A stretch of DNA of 64,000 nt. Origin: Clostridiaceae bacterium (GTDB lineage Bacteria > Bacillota > Clostridia > Lachnospirales > Lachnospiraceae). Each line of letters opens with the position of its first letter. The first letter of the stretch is position 1. The translations under genes and the position numbers were made by a program. Where the stretch lies: the NCBI GenBank assembly GCA_910575585.1, contig CAJTGF010000021.1:1-64000 (forward strand), given 5' to 3'. This document shows positions 26,402 through 35,255 of the stretch, one piece after another. Below the pieces are notes generated by a model. That model was not told the origin of the DNA and ran no database searches. It worked only from the letters and a program-made list of their open reading frames with translations.

Positions 26402-28294
26402 CTACCGATCCACTACCCCAGGTCCAAAGTCCTCCGGACGCAGCCGTCTTGCCTCCTCTTCGGCCTTTTTTGACTCTTCCTCCGCCCTGCTTTCCGCCTC
26501 TCTGCTCTCTGCTTCCATACTTTCCTGTTCTGCCTTCTCCTGCTCCATCGCTGCCTCCAACACCTCCAAAAGCCCGCTGATCTCCGACACCTTGTCATCC
26601 ATTTTCAGCTCTTTATAGAGATTCTTGGCCAAAAGGTACTGTTTTTTGGCTTCCAGATCATCACCCAGTTCCTCACAGGCTTTCGCCTCGTCCACATAGC
26701 GCTCTGCCTGCTGCCGTTTTTCCTCGTTCTCCTCTTCCTTTTGAGAGCTGGAATCCATCTTGCCCTGTATCATCTGGCCGTGATCCTCATCACCCATATC
26801 CTGATATTTTTCCAGAGCCATGGCATAATAGGCATTGGCGCTGCTGTAGTCGCCCTGGGCAAAAGCCTTGTCCCCCTCTGCCATCAGCTGGGCGGCTCCT
26901 GTCTCATTGGCCGCTTTTTCCACAGCTTCCTGCTTCTGTTCCTCCTCCGCCTTCTCTCTGCTTTGGTACAGCACGTCCAGACAGTCCAGCGCGTCCTTTC
27001 GCCCCTCCTCAAAATACGTTCTGGTGGCAAGACTTTTGGCCTGAAGATATTTTTCCTCGGCCCGCTCATAGTCCCCCTGAGCCGCCAGAGAGTCCCCCAG
27101 CTGTATATAATCAAACACGGAAAGATATTCTGTGATAACGTCCAAACGCTTCTCTATGTATTCATCCGCCACCCGATCCGCATATCTGGAACGCTCCCTT
27201 GCCGATACATAGGCGGCCTGGGCCTGTTCATAATTGCCGCTTCCAAAAGCCTCATCCGCCGCCTCTACAGCCTCGATCAGTTTCTGGTAATCCGAGATAG
27301 TTTGAATCTCCTTTTTCAGTTTCATCTTTTTGGCAAGGCTCAAAGCCTGCCCGCACTCCTCTCCGGCCCTGACAAAGTTTCCGTCCTGAATGTATTCCAT
27401 AGTGTTGACATAATGTCTGTCAAGCTCCTCCATCCGCTCCCTCCGGATCCGCAGCGCCAGCCACACGATCAGCCCCGCTGCTGCCACAAAAACTGCCGCC
27501 ACGACCGATATGGTCACGATCTTCTTTATCCTCCGCTTCCTGTTTGGATCCAGGAATACCTTATTTACAAAAATAGCGGCAAGAGTGTAGTTCTCCAGCT
27601 TCTCCGGCTGTTTGGACAAAAGCAGATCCTCAGCCAGATCCAGGCTTTCCTGGGGCTCTTCCCCTGCCTCCCCGAAGATATCATCCAGCTCCCCGCCGTC
27701 TAAGTTCTCCCAGATGCCCCGGGTATACAGGCTTAAGATATCGCCGTTAACCAGCTTGATCTTTCCCGATATACAGGGAGAAAATCCTTTTCCCTGCCCC
27801 AGATAGGCATACAGATTGTTCCTCTCCTCATGTCGGGAGAGGGCGTCCTGTCCCTGATCCCGTTCCTTTGTCATATCCGTTCCCAGCGACATGTCCACAG
27901 TCTGCTCTTTCACCGCGCCGTCCCGGTACAGCCGAAGCCTGGTATTTCCCGCATAACCGTAACGCGCCTTCGCATAGTCGGTCACCACCACCAGAACCGA
28001 CGCTTTCAGCCTCCTGGTGTCCTTTGCCTCTGCCAGAGCCTTGTTGGCCGCTTCCAAATAAGACCGGATAGCACGCTTTCTCATAGACGGATGTTCCTGA
28101 AACGCCAGGATGATGGTCTGGGTAGCAAGCCTGGCGCTCTCCGACTCCGGCAGATCGCTTAACCCGTCCGCTATGACATAGCACGCATACTTGTCCAGCT
28201 CCACATAAGCAAAATAGTCATTGTTGCCCAATTCGGAACCGGCCTCTGAGAGGAAGCCGGTTTTCAATACGCTGTTTTGTTTTCTCATCTGCAT
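26402..28294 (-). CDS. PP2C-type phosphatase with membrane segment and extracellular TPR/coiled-coil region
   Basis: GGGAGG precedes the ATG. In 630 residues: a PP2C-like domain at 1-250 (GSELGNNDYFAYV, YVIADGLSDLPES, GDILSLYTRGIWENLD), then a basic stop-transfer RKRRIKK and a membrane segment around 265-285 (TISVVAAVFVAAAGLIVWLA), then about 340 residues of TPR and charged coiled coil. Several metal-ligand positions look altered: DGLSD stands where PP2Cs have DGMGG and TRGIWEN where they have TDGLTE, so catalysis is doubtful. It may sense or scaffold across the membrane, and could work with the FHA/PP2C genes at 35-37 kb. Confidence 0.75.
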   Translation of the reverse strand: MQMRKQNSVLKTGFLSEAGSELGNNDYFAYVELDKYACYVIADGLSDLPESESARLATQTIILAFQEHPSMRKRAIRSYLEAANKALAEAKDTRRLKASVLVVVTDYAKARYGYAGNTRLRLYRDGAVKEQTVDMSLGTDMTKERDQGQDALSRHEERNNLYAYLGQGKGFSPCISGKIKLVNGDILSLYTRGIWENLDGGELDDIFGEAGEEPQESLDLAEDLLLSKQPEKLENYTLAAIFVNKVFLDPNRKRRIKKIVTISVVAAVFVAAAGLIVWLALRIRRERMEELDRHYVNTMEYIQDGNFVRAGEECGQALSLAKKMKLKKEIQTISDYQKLIEAVEAADEAFGSGNYEQAQAAYVSARERSRYADRVADEYIEKRLDVITEYLSVFDYIQLGDSLAAQGDYERAEEKYLQAKSLATRTYFEEGRKDALDCLDVLYQSREKAEEEQKQEAVEKAANETGAAQLMAEGDKAFAQGDYSSANAYYAMALEKYQDMGDEDHGQMIQGKMDSSSQKEEENEEKRQQAERYVDEAKACEELGDDLEAKKQYLLAKNLYKELKMDDKVSEISGLLEVLEAAMEQEKAEQESMEAESREAESRAEEESKKAEEEARRLRPEDFGPGVVDR

Positions 28295-28312
28295 TTCCCT
28301 CCCTGATGCTGC

Positions 28313-28819
28313 TTACACCAGTATGATCCTCTCCAGTTCTATCCCCTTGGGCCCCCGCCGCAAAAGACTTTCCGCTACATCCAGCCTGATCATAACCATC
28401 TCTTGTAACGGATTCTCTGCCCGGAACACCGCCCTGTCTTTGATCCTCTCCTGCCATATGGCGGTCCTGCCTTTTTCTGCCCTGCCTTTTGCCAGGCAGT
28501 CAATAAAAGGGATCATGGGAGCATAGTAAGTCCCATACTCCCCTGTAACATTATTTAAACAGCAAAAAAATTTGTAACTCATACCCCGTTCATACATTTC
28601 AAATACGTGCTTTACCATCCCGCTGACCAAAAACACTTGCCCGTCTAAAATGTCCAAAAAGTCCAGCGACTTCTGGGAACTGCAGAACACCACATTTTTC
28701 TCAGGTATCTTAAAAGCTGTCTCTGGTCTAAAATCTTTTCGTCTCATAGTCTGGTAAAATCCTTCGATAGCAGGCGTATTCAAATATTCTCTGTTCTGCC
28801 GAATCCAAAAATAATCCAT
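28313..28819 (-). CDS. Three-copy family protein (MxYFxIxQ family)
   Basis: ATG at 28819 (MDYFWIRQNREYLNTPAIEG) is chosen because AGGAGGAAAT precedes it and it lines up with the other two copies; the frame is open for 56 more codons inside the VgrG gene. The 168 residues contain DFLDILDGQVFLVSGMVK and end MVMIRLDVAESLLRRGPKG. It begins five bases after the VgrG stop and is followed by the PP2C-TPR gene. Here no partner of the 9756/18677 family is present. Confidence 0.62.
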   Translation of the reverse strand: MDYFWIRQNREYLNTPAIEGFYQTMRRKDFRPETAFKIPEKNVVFCSSQKSLDFLDILDGQVFLVSGMVKHVFEMYERGMSYKFFCCLNNVTGEYGTYYAPMIPFIDCLAKGRAEKGRTAIWQERIKDRAVFRAENPLQEMVMIRLDVAESLLRRGPKGIELERIILV

Positions 28820-28823
28820 AGCG

Positions 28824-30401
28824 TTATTTCCTCCTGATCCCCAGTCCCGCCTGATCCTGTATCTGGGTATTGCCTTTTCCGGAACTTGTGACAGGCATTC
28901 CGGCCAGAAGCCTTTCATTAACCGGTCCTGCGTCTCCCTGGGCCAGCAGTCCCACATAAGAGCCATAGAGTCCGTGAAAGGTCCCATTTCCCGGCGGTTT
29001 CGTCTTCTCCGGAGAAGTTCTGCTTTTATGCATTACCGAAGATGTGTAGTACTTTTCCCCATGAAACAGTATCTGATTTCCAAATATCTCTATTTTATTT
29101 TTATCCCCTCTCTGCTTCACCAAGATCCTGCTGCCTGCCGTGGCAATACATGACAGGCCGGATTGCATGTTTATACCATCTCCTGCCTCGATCCTTACCG
29201 GTCTGCCCGATGCCAGATCGATCCCTTCTTTCCCATCCTCCGACACCGCGCTTCCCCTGTGATTTCTGTTGGTGATCCATTCTGTCAGATCCGGATGCAG
29301 TTTTATTTCCTTCCATGCCGGAATATGGATCCCTTTTACAAAATGATCCCTCTGTCTTCCCAGATACGCGCCCTTCAAAAAACTGTTTATCCCAATGCCA
29401 TGTTCCTCTCTTCCATCCGGAAAATAAACAGAGGACTCTGCGCCTTCCTCAGGCATGGCATACATGATATTCCCTGTTTCCGGCAGATATGGATACCAAA
29501 ATCCTTCCCCTTTTTGCTCCTTATCAATCTCCAGCCATAATCTTACATACTCTTCTTTTCTTTCCAAAACCCTTCCCTTTATAGCCGCCCCACACAGAAG
29601 CGGATTATAGACAGTAGGAAGCGTCCAGTCCTGAATCCTTCCCAGTACATACCAGATATCCGTCATATGGTTCTTGTACTGGGTTTTCTTCTGAACAACC
29701 GTCCATTTTCTTTTATCCAGCACCACACTGTCACCGATCCGCATATTGTCATTAGCCTTAACACTCCGGCACACCTTTGTTTTATCTTTACTGTCTTTTT
29801 GTATGGACATCCTGCTGCTGTCTATATTCAGATAATAGGTCTTCTGCTCCCTATGGCCGAAAAACACTCTGCCTATACCGGAAGTTACATCAGGAATCAG
29901 AACCGTCCGGAACTGCCCCGCTACACGGCAGAGCAATTCCCAGTCCGTCTCCCCGTACTGGATAATGGGACACCTTAACCTTTCTTCTGCAGGGCTGTTA
30001 AAAAATACGCCTCCCTGCCTGGCTATCTTTCTTATAACATCTCCGTAGGTCCAGGCCGGATTTTGAAAACAAAGCAGCTTCTTTTCCGCCGTCATCTTAT
30101 AGCTGGCCGAATATCCCTGAACCCATATGCGGCATACCCCTCCTTTATAGCTGATCTTTGCTTCCGTGATGATACCGCAGCCCATCAACTCCTCATCTCC
30201 GCTTTCAGACTGCCTATAGGCTTTCACAACCTCTCCCAGCAGCCTTTTCTTCTCATAGTCTTCCGCCTCGTCCCTGGTTATCAATCCCCCCAGATGGAAA
30301 CCCATGTGCTCATTGATCTTCTCTTCCATACAAAATAAATCCAGTTTTCTGACATTGACTGCTCCTCTTATCATAATTTCCGCATTTTGATATTGCATCA
30401 T
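28824..30401 (-). CDS. VgrG-like spike protein, long form (525 aa)
   Basis: The hub motif IQYGETDWELLCRVAGQFR replaces the usual KR with CR. The OB-fold part reads YPYLPETGNIMYAMPEEGAE, followed by VYFPDGREEHGIGIN. The tail after about residue 450 is glycine and serine rich (KPPGNGTFHGLYGSYVGLLA) and distinct from the alanine-rich tail of 24804. There is no upstream DcrB-like gene at this copy. The TPR lipoprotein gene lies 35 bases upstream and an MxYF-family gene directly downstream. Confidence 0.84.
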   Translation of the reverse strand: MMQYQNAEIMIRGAVNVRKLDLFCMEEKINEHMGFHLGGLITRDEAEDYEKKRLLGEVVKAYRQSESGDEELMGCGIITEAKISYKGGVCRIWVQGYSASYKMTAEKKLLCFQNPAWTYGDVIRKIARQGGVFFNSPAEERLRCPIIQYGETDWELLCRVAGQFRTVLIPDVTSGIGRVFFGHREQKTYYLNIDSSRMSIQKDSKDKTKVCRSVKANDNMRIGDSVVLDKRKWTVVQKKTQYKNHMTDIWYVLGRIQDWTLPTVYNPLLCGAAIKGRVLERKEEYVRLWLEIDKEQKGEGFWYPYLPETGNIMYAMPEEGAESSVYFPDGREEHGIGINSFLKGAYLGRQRDHFVKGIHIPAWKEIKLHPDLTEWITNRNHRGSAVSEDGKEGIDLASGRPVRIEAGDGINMQSGLSCIATAGSRILVKQRGDKNKIEIFGNQILFHGEKYYTSSVMHKSRTSPEKTKPPGNGTFHGLYGSYVGLLAQGDAGPVNERLLAGMPVTSSGKGNTQIQDQAGLGIRRK

Positions 30402-30436
30402 CGCTTCACCGCCTTTTATCTATGCAAATGTAACCG

Positions 30437-31570
30437 CTATCTCCAGTCTTCCCCATCCAAAACAACTCGTTTGTACCATGATTCAAAATCCTCTTCCATT
30501 TTATTATCTGTCCATTCGCTGTAGTATAAAGATAAATTAGCTTTACATATCCCTTCTGGATCTATTTCCAGAGAAACATCATCCTCCAGAAGCCTGCAGG
30601 CGGCAATTGCATTATCCAGGGCATTCTCATAATCCCGTATTTCCCTGCAAGCATAAGCTATATTAGCATAAGCTAGAATTTGCCCCTCTATATCGTAATT
30701 TAGAGCAGTATATCCCTCCAATGCCTGCATATTTAAATCTATTGATTTTTCATATTCCTCTCTTTCTAAATACACAGAAGCTATCTCCAAATTTACACTT
30801 GCCTCATGGAAAGGATCATTTCTTTTAATATAGATTTCCTTTGCTGTAAGATATTCTCTTTCTGCCTGATCATACTCATCTAACTCCTTGTAAATATGTC
30901 CTTTATACATATATACAACAGGATCTGGGCTTACCTCCATTTCATATATTCTTTGTGCCGCATTATAATCCTTCAAAGCGCTCTCATAATCTCCCTGCTC
31001 GTATCGCAAAAACCCTCTGTTACTATACACAGCCGCCATCAAAAAATGTTTATCCCTCTCATGTTCTTCACTTTTTATACACATAGTTTCTGCCTTTTCA
31101 AGATATTCAACAGCCTTTTCTCTAGATTCTCCTTCAATATACAAATAAACTTCTGCCATCCTATTATAATCCCATGCTAAATCCAGCTCTGTTCCCTCTT
31201 TCTGGTGAATTTCCATTGCCTTATTAATATAATCAACCGCCTGCTTCTTATCATTCGTATACCCTGCGTAAATCCCACCCATAAAGCTGTATACATCCGC
31301 TGCTTTTATACTATTGGACTCTCCAATTATGTCCAACTGCTCCTCACATCGTTCCAGCGCACTTTCATAATCGCCATGTTGAACCTGCAGTTCATCATAT
31401 GGTATGGTATATTCTGAAGAGTTATCGGTTTGTATAATAACTTTTCTGTTATCCTGACAACCTGACAATATCGTTAGCATACATAAAAAAACTATCCCCG
31501 TTCCTCTACTGTACTGAAAATGGAATACTTCCCTTAAAATCTGTCCCGTTCTTAGCCTCTTTCCCCACAT
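30437..31570 (-). CDS. TPR lipoprotein paired with a large DUF4280 protein
   Basis: The start at 31570 (MWGKRLRTGQ) has AAGGGG upstream; a longer frame begins at 31606. A basic leader and hydrophobic stretch end in ILSGC, a perfect lipobox. TPR repeats follow (YESALERCEEQLDIIGES, KAVEYLEKAETMCIKS, YESALKDYNAAQRIYEM, YEKSIDLNMQALEGYTAL). The C-terminal FESWYKRVVL is shared with the other TPR proteins of the locus. The 5' end overlaps the 3' end of the DUF4280 gene by 65 bases, an unusually long overlap that suggests co-evolution as a pair. Confidence 0.72.
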   Translation of the reverse strand: MWGKRLRTGQILREVFHFQYSRGTGIVFLCMLTILSGCQDNRKVIIQTDNSSEYTIPYDELQVQHGDYESALERCEEQLDIIGESNSIKAADVYSFMGGIYAGYTNDKKQAVDYINKAMEIHQKEGTELDLAWDYNRMAEVYLYIEGESREKAVEYLEKAETMCIKSEEHERDKHFLMAAVYSNRGFLRYEQGDYESALKDYNAAQRIYEMEVSPDPVVYMYKGHIYKELDEYDQAEREYLTAKEIYIKRNDPFHEASVNLEIASVYLEREEYEKSIDLNMQALEGYTALNYDIEGQILAYANIAYACREIRDYENALDNAIAACRLLEDDVSLEIDPEGICKANLSLYYSEWTDNKMEEDFESWYKRVVLDGEDWR

Positions 31571-33284
31571 TCCTATTATCCCCTTGATGAACCAAACTCC
31601 TAACATAAATTCCCTTCTCCTCCTGCCATTCTAAACCTCTTCCTAAATTTCCCTCAATATAATCATTTCTCTCATACAAATAAAAATTAATCCCTGACTG
31701 CAGTTCTCCTTTTGCGTTTAAAGTACCTCTCGCAACATGGGCATGGGTATCTGTAAAAACAGTGATCTGTATATTCTCCACATAAGAATCATGAGACACA
31801 TAGATTAAGCTCTTCATACTGGAAAATGCCGTATATGCGTTGTTCCAATCAATAATCTTAGGGCTGAATACCTTCGAAAAGATTCCTCCTAATCCATCTC
31901 CCTCATCTCCGGCTGCCTCCATTGTAGTAATAAGTGCTGACATAGCATCTCCTGAACTCAGATCACTTTCTTCTCCTGTTTCTATTGTATAAAATGACAG
32001 CAAAACACCAAGCGCAGTACATTTGATACTCATAAGCCCCGCCGCGCCCATGATACGCCCACCGATTTCGTCATTATACGATTTACAGATATATTCTACA
32101 TATATATTCACATCCTCTGTTTCATACGCTTTATCCTCACTCCGATAAACTTCCTGAAACTCCTTAAGCCCTCTAAACGCCTTTTCAAACGAACTCCACT
32201 GATGGTTCACCGGATCCTCTTCTTTTAAAGCATATTTTCCCATACCATCGCTGCAGTGCTGTATAAATTGTGAGATCATTTCATAAACGCTTCCCTCCAC
32301 TACTGTAGCCAATTCCCAAAAGTTCTGTCCTGAATCCGCAATAGTGATGATTCCTCCGCACCTGCAGACCAAAAACGACTCTGTGGTGATCAGATGATAT
32401 TCCTCCGGCTTCCAGCTGTTGAATTCTTGTATCAAGCCATCCACCTCTGACCGCAGTGTTTCCAGTTCCTGTCTGATTTCGCGGTAATCATCTAAACGGC
32501 CAACGATCTCGTAAGCCTGGTCCCAGCAGCCGATCAGCTGATCCAGCTGATCTCTTGCCTTATTAAGCTGGATTATAACGCTTGCAAAGTTCTCTCCAAA
32601 TCCATTGGTGATAGTATCAATTTCATTCATAAGCGCAGGGCATAATCTTTTAACATCTTTACGAATTTTCTTAATTAGTTTCCTCTTCTCACTATATGAA
32701 TTCTCTTCACCAGAAAAATATTCATCCCCAAAATTCTCTCGTATATAAAGTTCAAAGTAAAAAGCGCTAGAGATAACCTTTTGACCACGTTCGATCGCGT
32801 CATACAACTTGTTCCTCAATCCATCTATCTTTTTCCGAACCTTTATTTCCATCCCCATGGCATTTGAGATCGTCTCTTTCTCATCCGCGCCAAACCACCG
32901 ATCTAAAAGAGGAAGCGTACATGGCACTGGTCTGCTTCCATACTCCACCTCATTGTCAAGAATTGTCTGTAACGCTGACGCGTATCGCTTTTGGTCTTCT
33001 CCCCTGGCAGACTTTGACAGGACAGTTAACGCTTTCTTCGCGCTGGGACATCGACAGCTGGTAAAAGGATTTATATTCTCAAACGGAATACAGGAACCGT
33101 CATGAGCGCAATTCTTTCCATCTTCCATAATACCATGATTGTCCTTTATGGACAGATAATTAGGTGTTTTGCTGTCGCCTGCCCAGTTACACACGATCTG
33201 CGCGCCATGAACTACGATCTTCTCTGTCGGAACCGAACTTCTTGCCTCCTCCAATCCACTGCCCGTATTTTGGCTGTTCCCCAT
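31506..33284 (-). CDS. Large DUF4280 (PAAR-like) protein with helical extension, candidate effector
   Basis: The 592-residue protein has an N-terminal cap (VVHGAQIVCNWAGDSKTPNY, then NINPFTSCRCPSAKK), a coiled-coil insert (about 130-290), and the closing DUF4280 motif SFLVCRCGGIITIADSGQ near 305. The C-terminal half includes YVENIQITVFTDTHAHVARG, matching the YxxxIxIxVFT-(x)n-AH block of the 20892 protein. The end, beyond that block, is unrelated between the two, as expected if the tip is a carrier with a variable terminus. Spike gene upstream, TPR lipoprotein downstream. Confidence 0.72.
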   Translation of the reverse strand: MGNSQNTGSGLEEARSSVPTEKIVVHGAQIVCNWAGDSKTPNYLSIKDNHGIMEDGKNCAHDGSCIPFENINPFTSCRCPSAKKALTVLSKSARGEDQKRYASALQTILDNEVEYGSRPVPCTLPLLDRWFGADEKETISNAMGMEIKVRKKIDGLRNKLYDAIERGQKVISSAFYFELYIRENFGDEYFSGEENSYSEKRKLIKKIRKDVKRLCPALMNEIDTITNGFGENFASVIIQLNKARDQLDQLIGCWDQAYEIVGRLDDYREIRQELETLRSEVDGLIQEFNSWKPEEYHLITTESFLVCRCGGIITIADSGQNFWELATVVEGSVYEMISQFIQHCSDGMGKYALKEEDPVNHQWSSFEKAFRGLKEFQEVYRSEDKAYETEDVNIYVEYICKSYNDEIGGRIMGAAGLMSIKCTALGVLLSFYTIETGEESDLSSGDAMSALITTMEAAGDEGDGLGGIFSKVFSPKIIDWNNAYTAFSSMKSLIYVSHDSYVENIQITVFTDTHAHVARGTLNAKGELQSGINFYLYERNDYIEGNLGRGLEWQEEKGIYVRSLVHQGDNRNVGKEAKNGTDFKGSIPFSVQ

Positions 33285-33298
33285 TTCTCTCCTCCTGA

Positions 33299-34654
33299 CT
33301 ATCTGTGTTCAATATTTACTCCCTGTTCTTTAATCCCATCCCTGACCATCAGCGTGTTTGGTCCCTCCATCAAGAAAACTCCGCTTTTTCCTTCTGCCTG
33401 GATCTGTTCCCCTTTCATTTCTATTTCCCTTTCAGAAATAATATTGATCTTACGATTACTTTTTATGATAATTCCCTTTTTATCATCCATTGTAATCGAG
33501 TTGCCCTTATGGTTTGTTATCAAGATCTTATCCGGGGTTATCCTGATCTCTTTGTGAAATTTTGTTCTTATAGATTTTTCATCCGGATTCTTTCGCAGCC
33601 CATGCTCATTTTCCAGATGCACCGCGCTGATCACATATCCCTCCTCTTCCTTATGAGACGGGATACAGAGACGTATCCTGTCCCCCTTTTCAGGCATACA
33701 ATACCATCCCGTACCATCCGGTGAAGAGTACACGGTAGAAAAAGGAAACCATATAGGACTTCCAAAATTCTGATCCGATTCTGTAAATATTCGGACTCTC
33801 ACATGGGTATCCTGAATATCCTGTACTTCCCCCATAAGGGAACATCCGGTTATCTCTCTGTTAACAGTCTCTGCTACCTCAAATCCCTTAGTCGGACGAT
33901 AGCCATATCGAAACACCATTTCCTGTCCTTTCATCCGCCCCTCTATCCTATGAACATAACAGGTCTGTCCTTTTACATATACACGTTCACACAGATTTCT
34001 TACTTTTCTTGACTCCTGGATATACTCTACACATTCTCTCTGCTTATAATCATAATATCTTCTCATCTGATACTCTTCCAGATCCAGATGATCGTTTCCT
34101 CGCCTTTCAGGGCTTCCGAAATAAAAGCATATATGATCATTGGTGCAGTCCGGCACCAGAACTGTATTCAGCTGAGATGCCAGGCGTTTTAAAAACTGCC
34201 AGTCCGTCTCTTCGTACTGCACAACCAGCCCTCTTGTCCTCACCCCTTCTCCCTTTGACTGGATCATAGCCGTATGTTTATGGAAGGACAGCACATGGTC
34301 TATAAGATTCCGGTATGTCTGCTTTTCTCCCTGATAAGATCTGGTATGTACTTTCTTATCCAGAACCGCGGTTTTGGATTCGGCTTCGACCATTATCCTG
34401 GTCACTCCATCTTCCTGAATAATCTCGATATGGCTGACATTTCCCTGAAACAGCAAGATATCTTCCTCTTCTGTTGTAGCCTTAACGGCAAACGTATTCT
34501 GTAATAACGTGTTTATATAAGAATCCTCGTCTGCGTCAGGACAAACGCGCCCAACAACTTTTGCCGTAAAATGTTCATTCACTTTTTTGTCAATTGCGCA
34601 ATCTATGATATCTAAAATGTGAAATGGTTCTGTGTATAGGTTGATCGGTTTCAT
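33299..34654 (-). CDS. VgrG-like spike protein, short form (451 aa)
   Basis: ATG at 34654 (MKPINLYTEP) follows GAGGAGG. The hub motif is VQYEETDWQFLKRLASQLNT, and the OB-fold has SSPDGTGWYCMPEKGDRIRL. The beta-helix-like end carries ITMDDKKGIIIKSNRKINII. The start lies inside the end of the DcrB-like gene (65-base overlap), so translation of the two must be linked. It is the first spike in transcription order, right after the FHA and phosphatase genes. Confidence 0.85.
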   Translation of the reverse strand: MKPINLYTEPFHILDIIDCAIDKKVNEHFTAKVVGRVCPDADEDSYINTLLQNTFAVKATTEEEDILLFQGNVSHIEIIQEDGVTRIMVEAESKTAVLDKKVHTRSYQGEKQTYRNLIDHVLSFHKHTAMIQSKGEGVRTRGLVVQYEETDWQFLKRLASQLNTVLVPDCTNDHICFYFGSPERRGNDHLDLEEYQMRRYYDYKQRECVEYIQESRKVRNLCERVYVKGQTCYVHRIEGRMKGQEMVFRYGYRPTKGFEVAETVNREITGCSLMGEVQDIQDTHVRVRIFTESDQNFGSPIWFPFSTVYSSPDGTGWYCMPEKGDRIRLCIPSHKEEEGYVISAVHLENEHGLRKNPDEKSIRTKFHKEIRITPDKILITNHKGNSITMDDKKGIIIKSNRKINIISEREIEMKGEQIQAEGKSGVFLMEGPNTLMVRDGIKEQGVNIEHR

Positions 34655-35225
34655 CGGGTTCCTCCTCATATTCTGAAATTTTTTCTCTTATCTGCAAAAG
34701 ACATCCTGCCCAGTCTTCCTTTCTGTCACAAGGACAGTTAAACAACATCTGCATCAGCTTCCCCTTGATCGACATAATCACCACCATGTTATATAAACTT
34801 CCATCAATCGCTGTACTTATAAATTCTGCGGCCGCATATGGAAAAGATATCCCCTGCCCTTTTTCTACCTTCAGACATAGATTCCTTGGATAAAGTCTTT
34901 TCATCACCCGGACAAAATCATGGGCAACCGACTCCAGCTGCTCTTCCTCTATAGTTTCGTCCAACAGATTAAAACCAAAGTCAATGGTTCCCTCCCGGTT
35001 TGTCTTTATAATCTGCGGCCGCTGCTCTGACGGGTACTTTCTCCTGGCCTCATCTGCAGGCATGTCATGGAACGAGGCCGGCAACATGATCGTTACCTGT
35101 TCAAACAAGCATGTCTCTGAAAACTCTATAAATTCGTCGCCCGAATAGATACCTGTCTCAATTCCTGAATATCTTTTTCGCCTCTCCTGATATTTCTGCT
35201 CCGCGATCTCTTCATCTTTTAACAT
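34590..35225 (-). CDS. DcrB/DUF1795-like small protein, possible Eag-type spike chaperone
   Basis: The 211-residue protein shows the family order: VTIMLPASFHDMPADEARRK, QRPQIIKTNREGTIDFGFNL, a conserved FISTAIDGSLYNMVVIMS strand pair, and LMQMLFNCPCDRKEDWAGCL. It is the best-formed of the three copies and has an extra C-terminal basic tail (HRTISHFRYHRLRN). No signal or membrane segment. The chaperone reading follows from resemblance to Eag proteins and from the overlap with the VgrG gene. Confidence 0.55.
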   Translation of the reverse strand: MLKDEEIAEQKYQERRKRYSGIETGIYSGDEFIEFSETCLFEQVTIMLPASFHDMPADEARRKYPSEQRPQIIKTNREGTIDFGFNLLDETIEEEQLESVAHDFVRVMKRLYPRNLCLKVEKGQGISFPYAAAEFISTAIDGSLYNMVVIMSIKGKLMQMLFNCPCDRKEDWAGCLLQIREKISEYEEEPDETDQPIHRTISHFRYHRLRN

Positions 35226-35255
35226 CGTCTGCCTCCCATCCAGTTATCTCCTGTT

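Noticed and set aside
26741-27703. 320-codon plus-strand frame
   Set aside because: Antisense shadow of the PP2C-TPR gene; no recognisable domain and no start signal.
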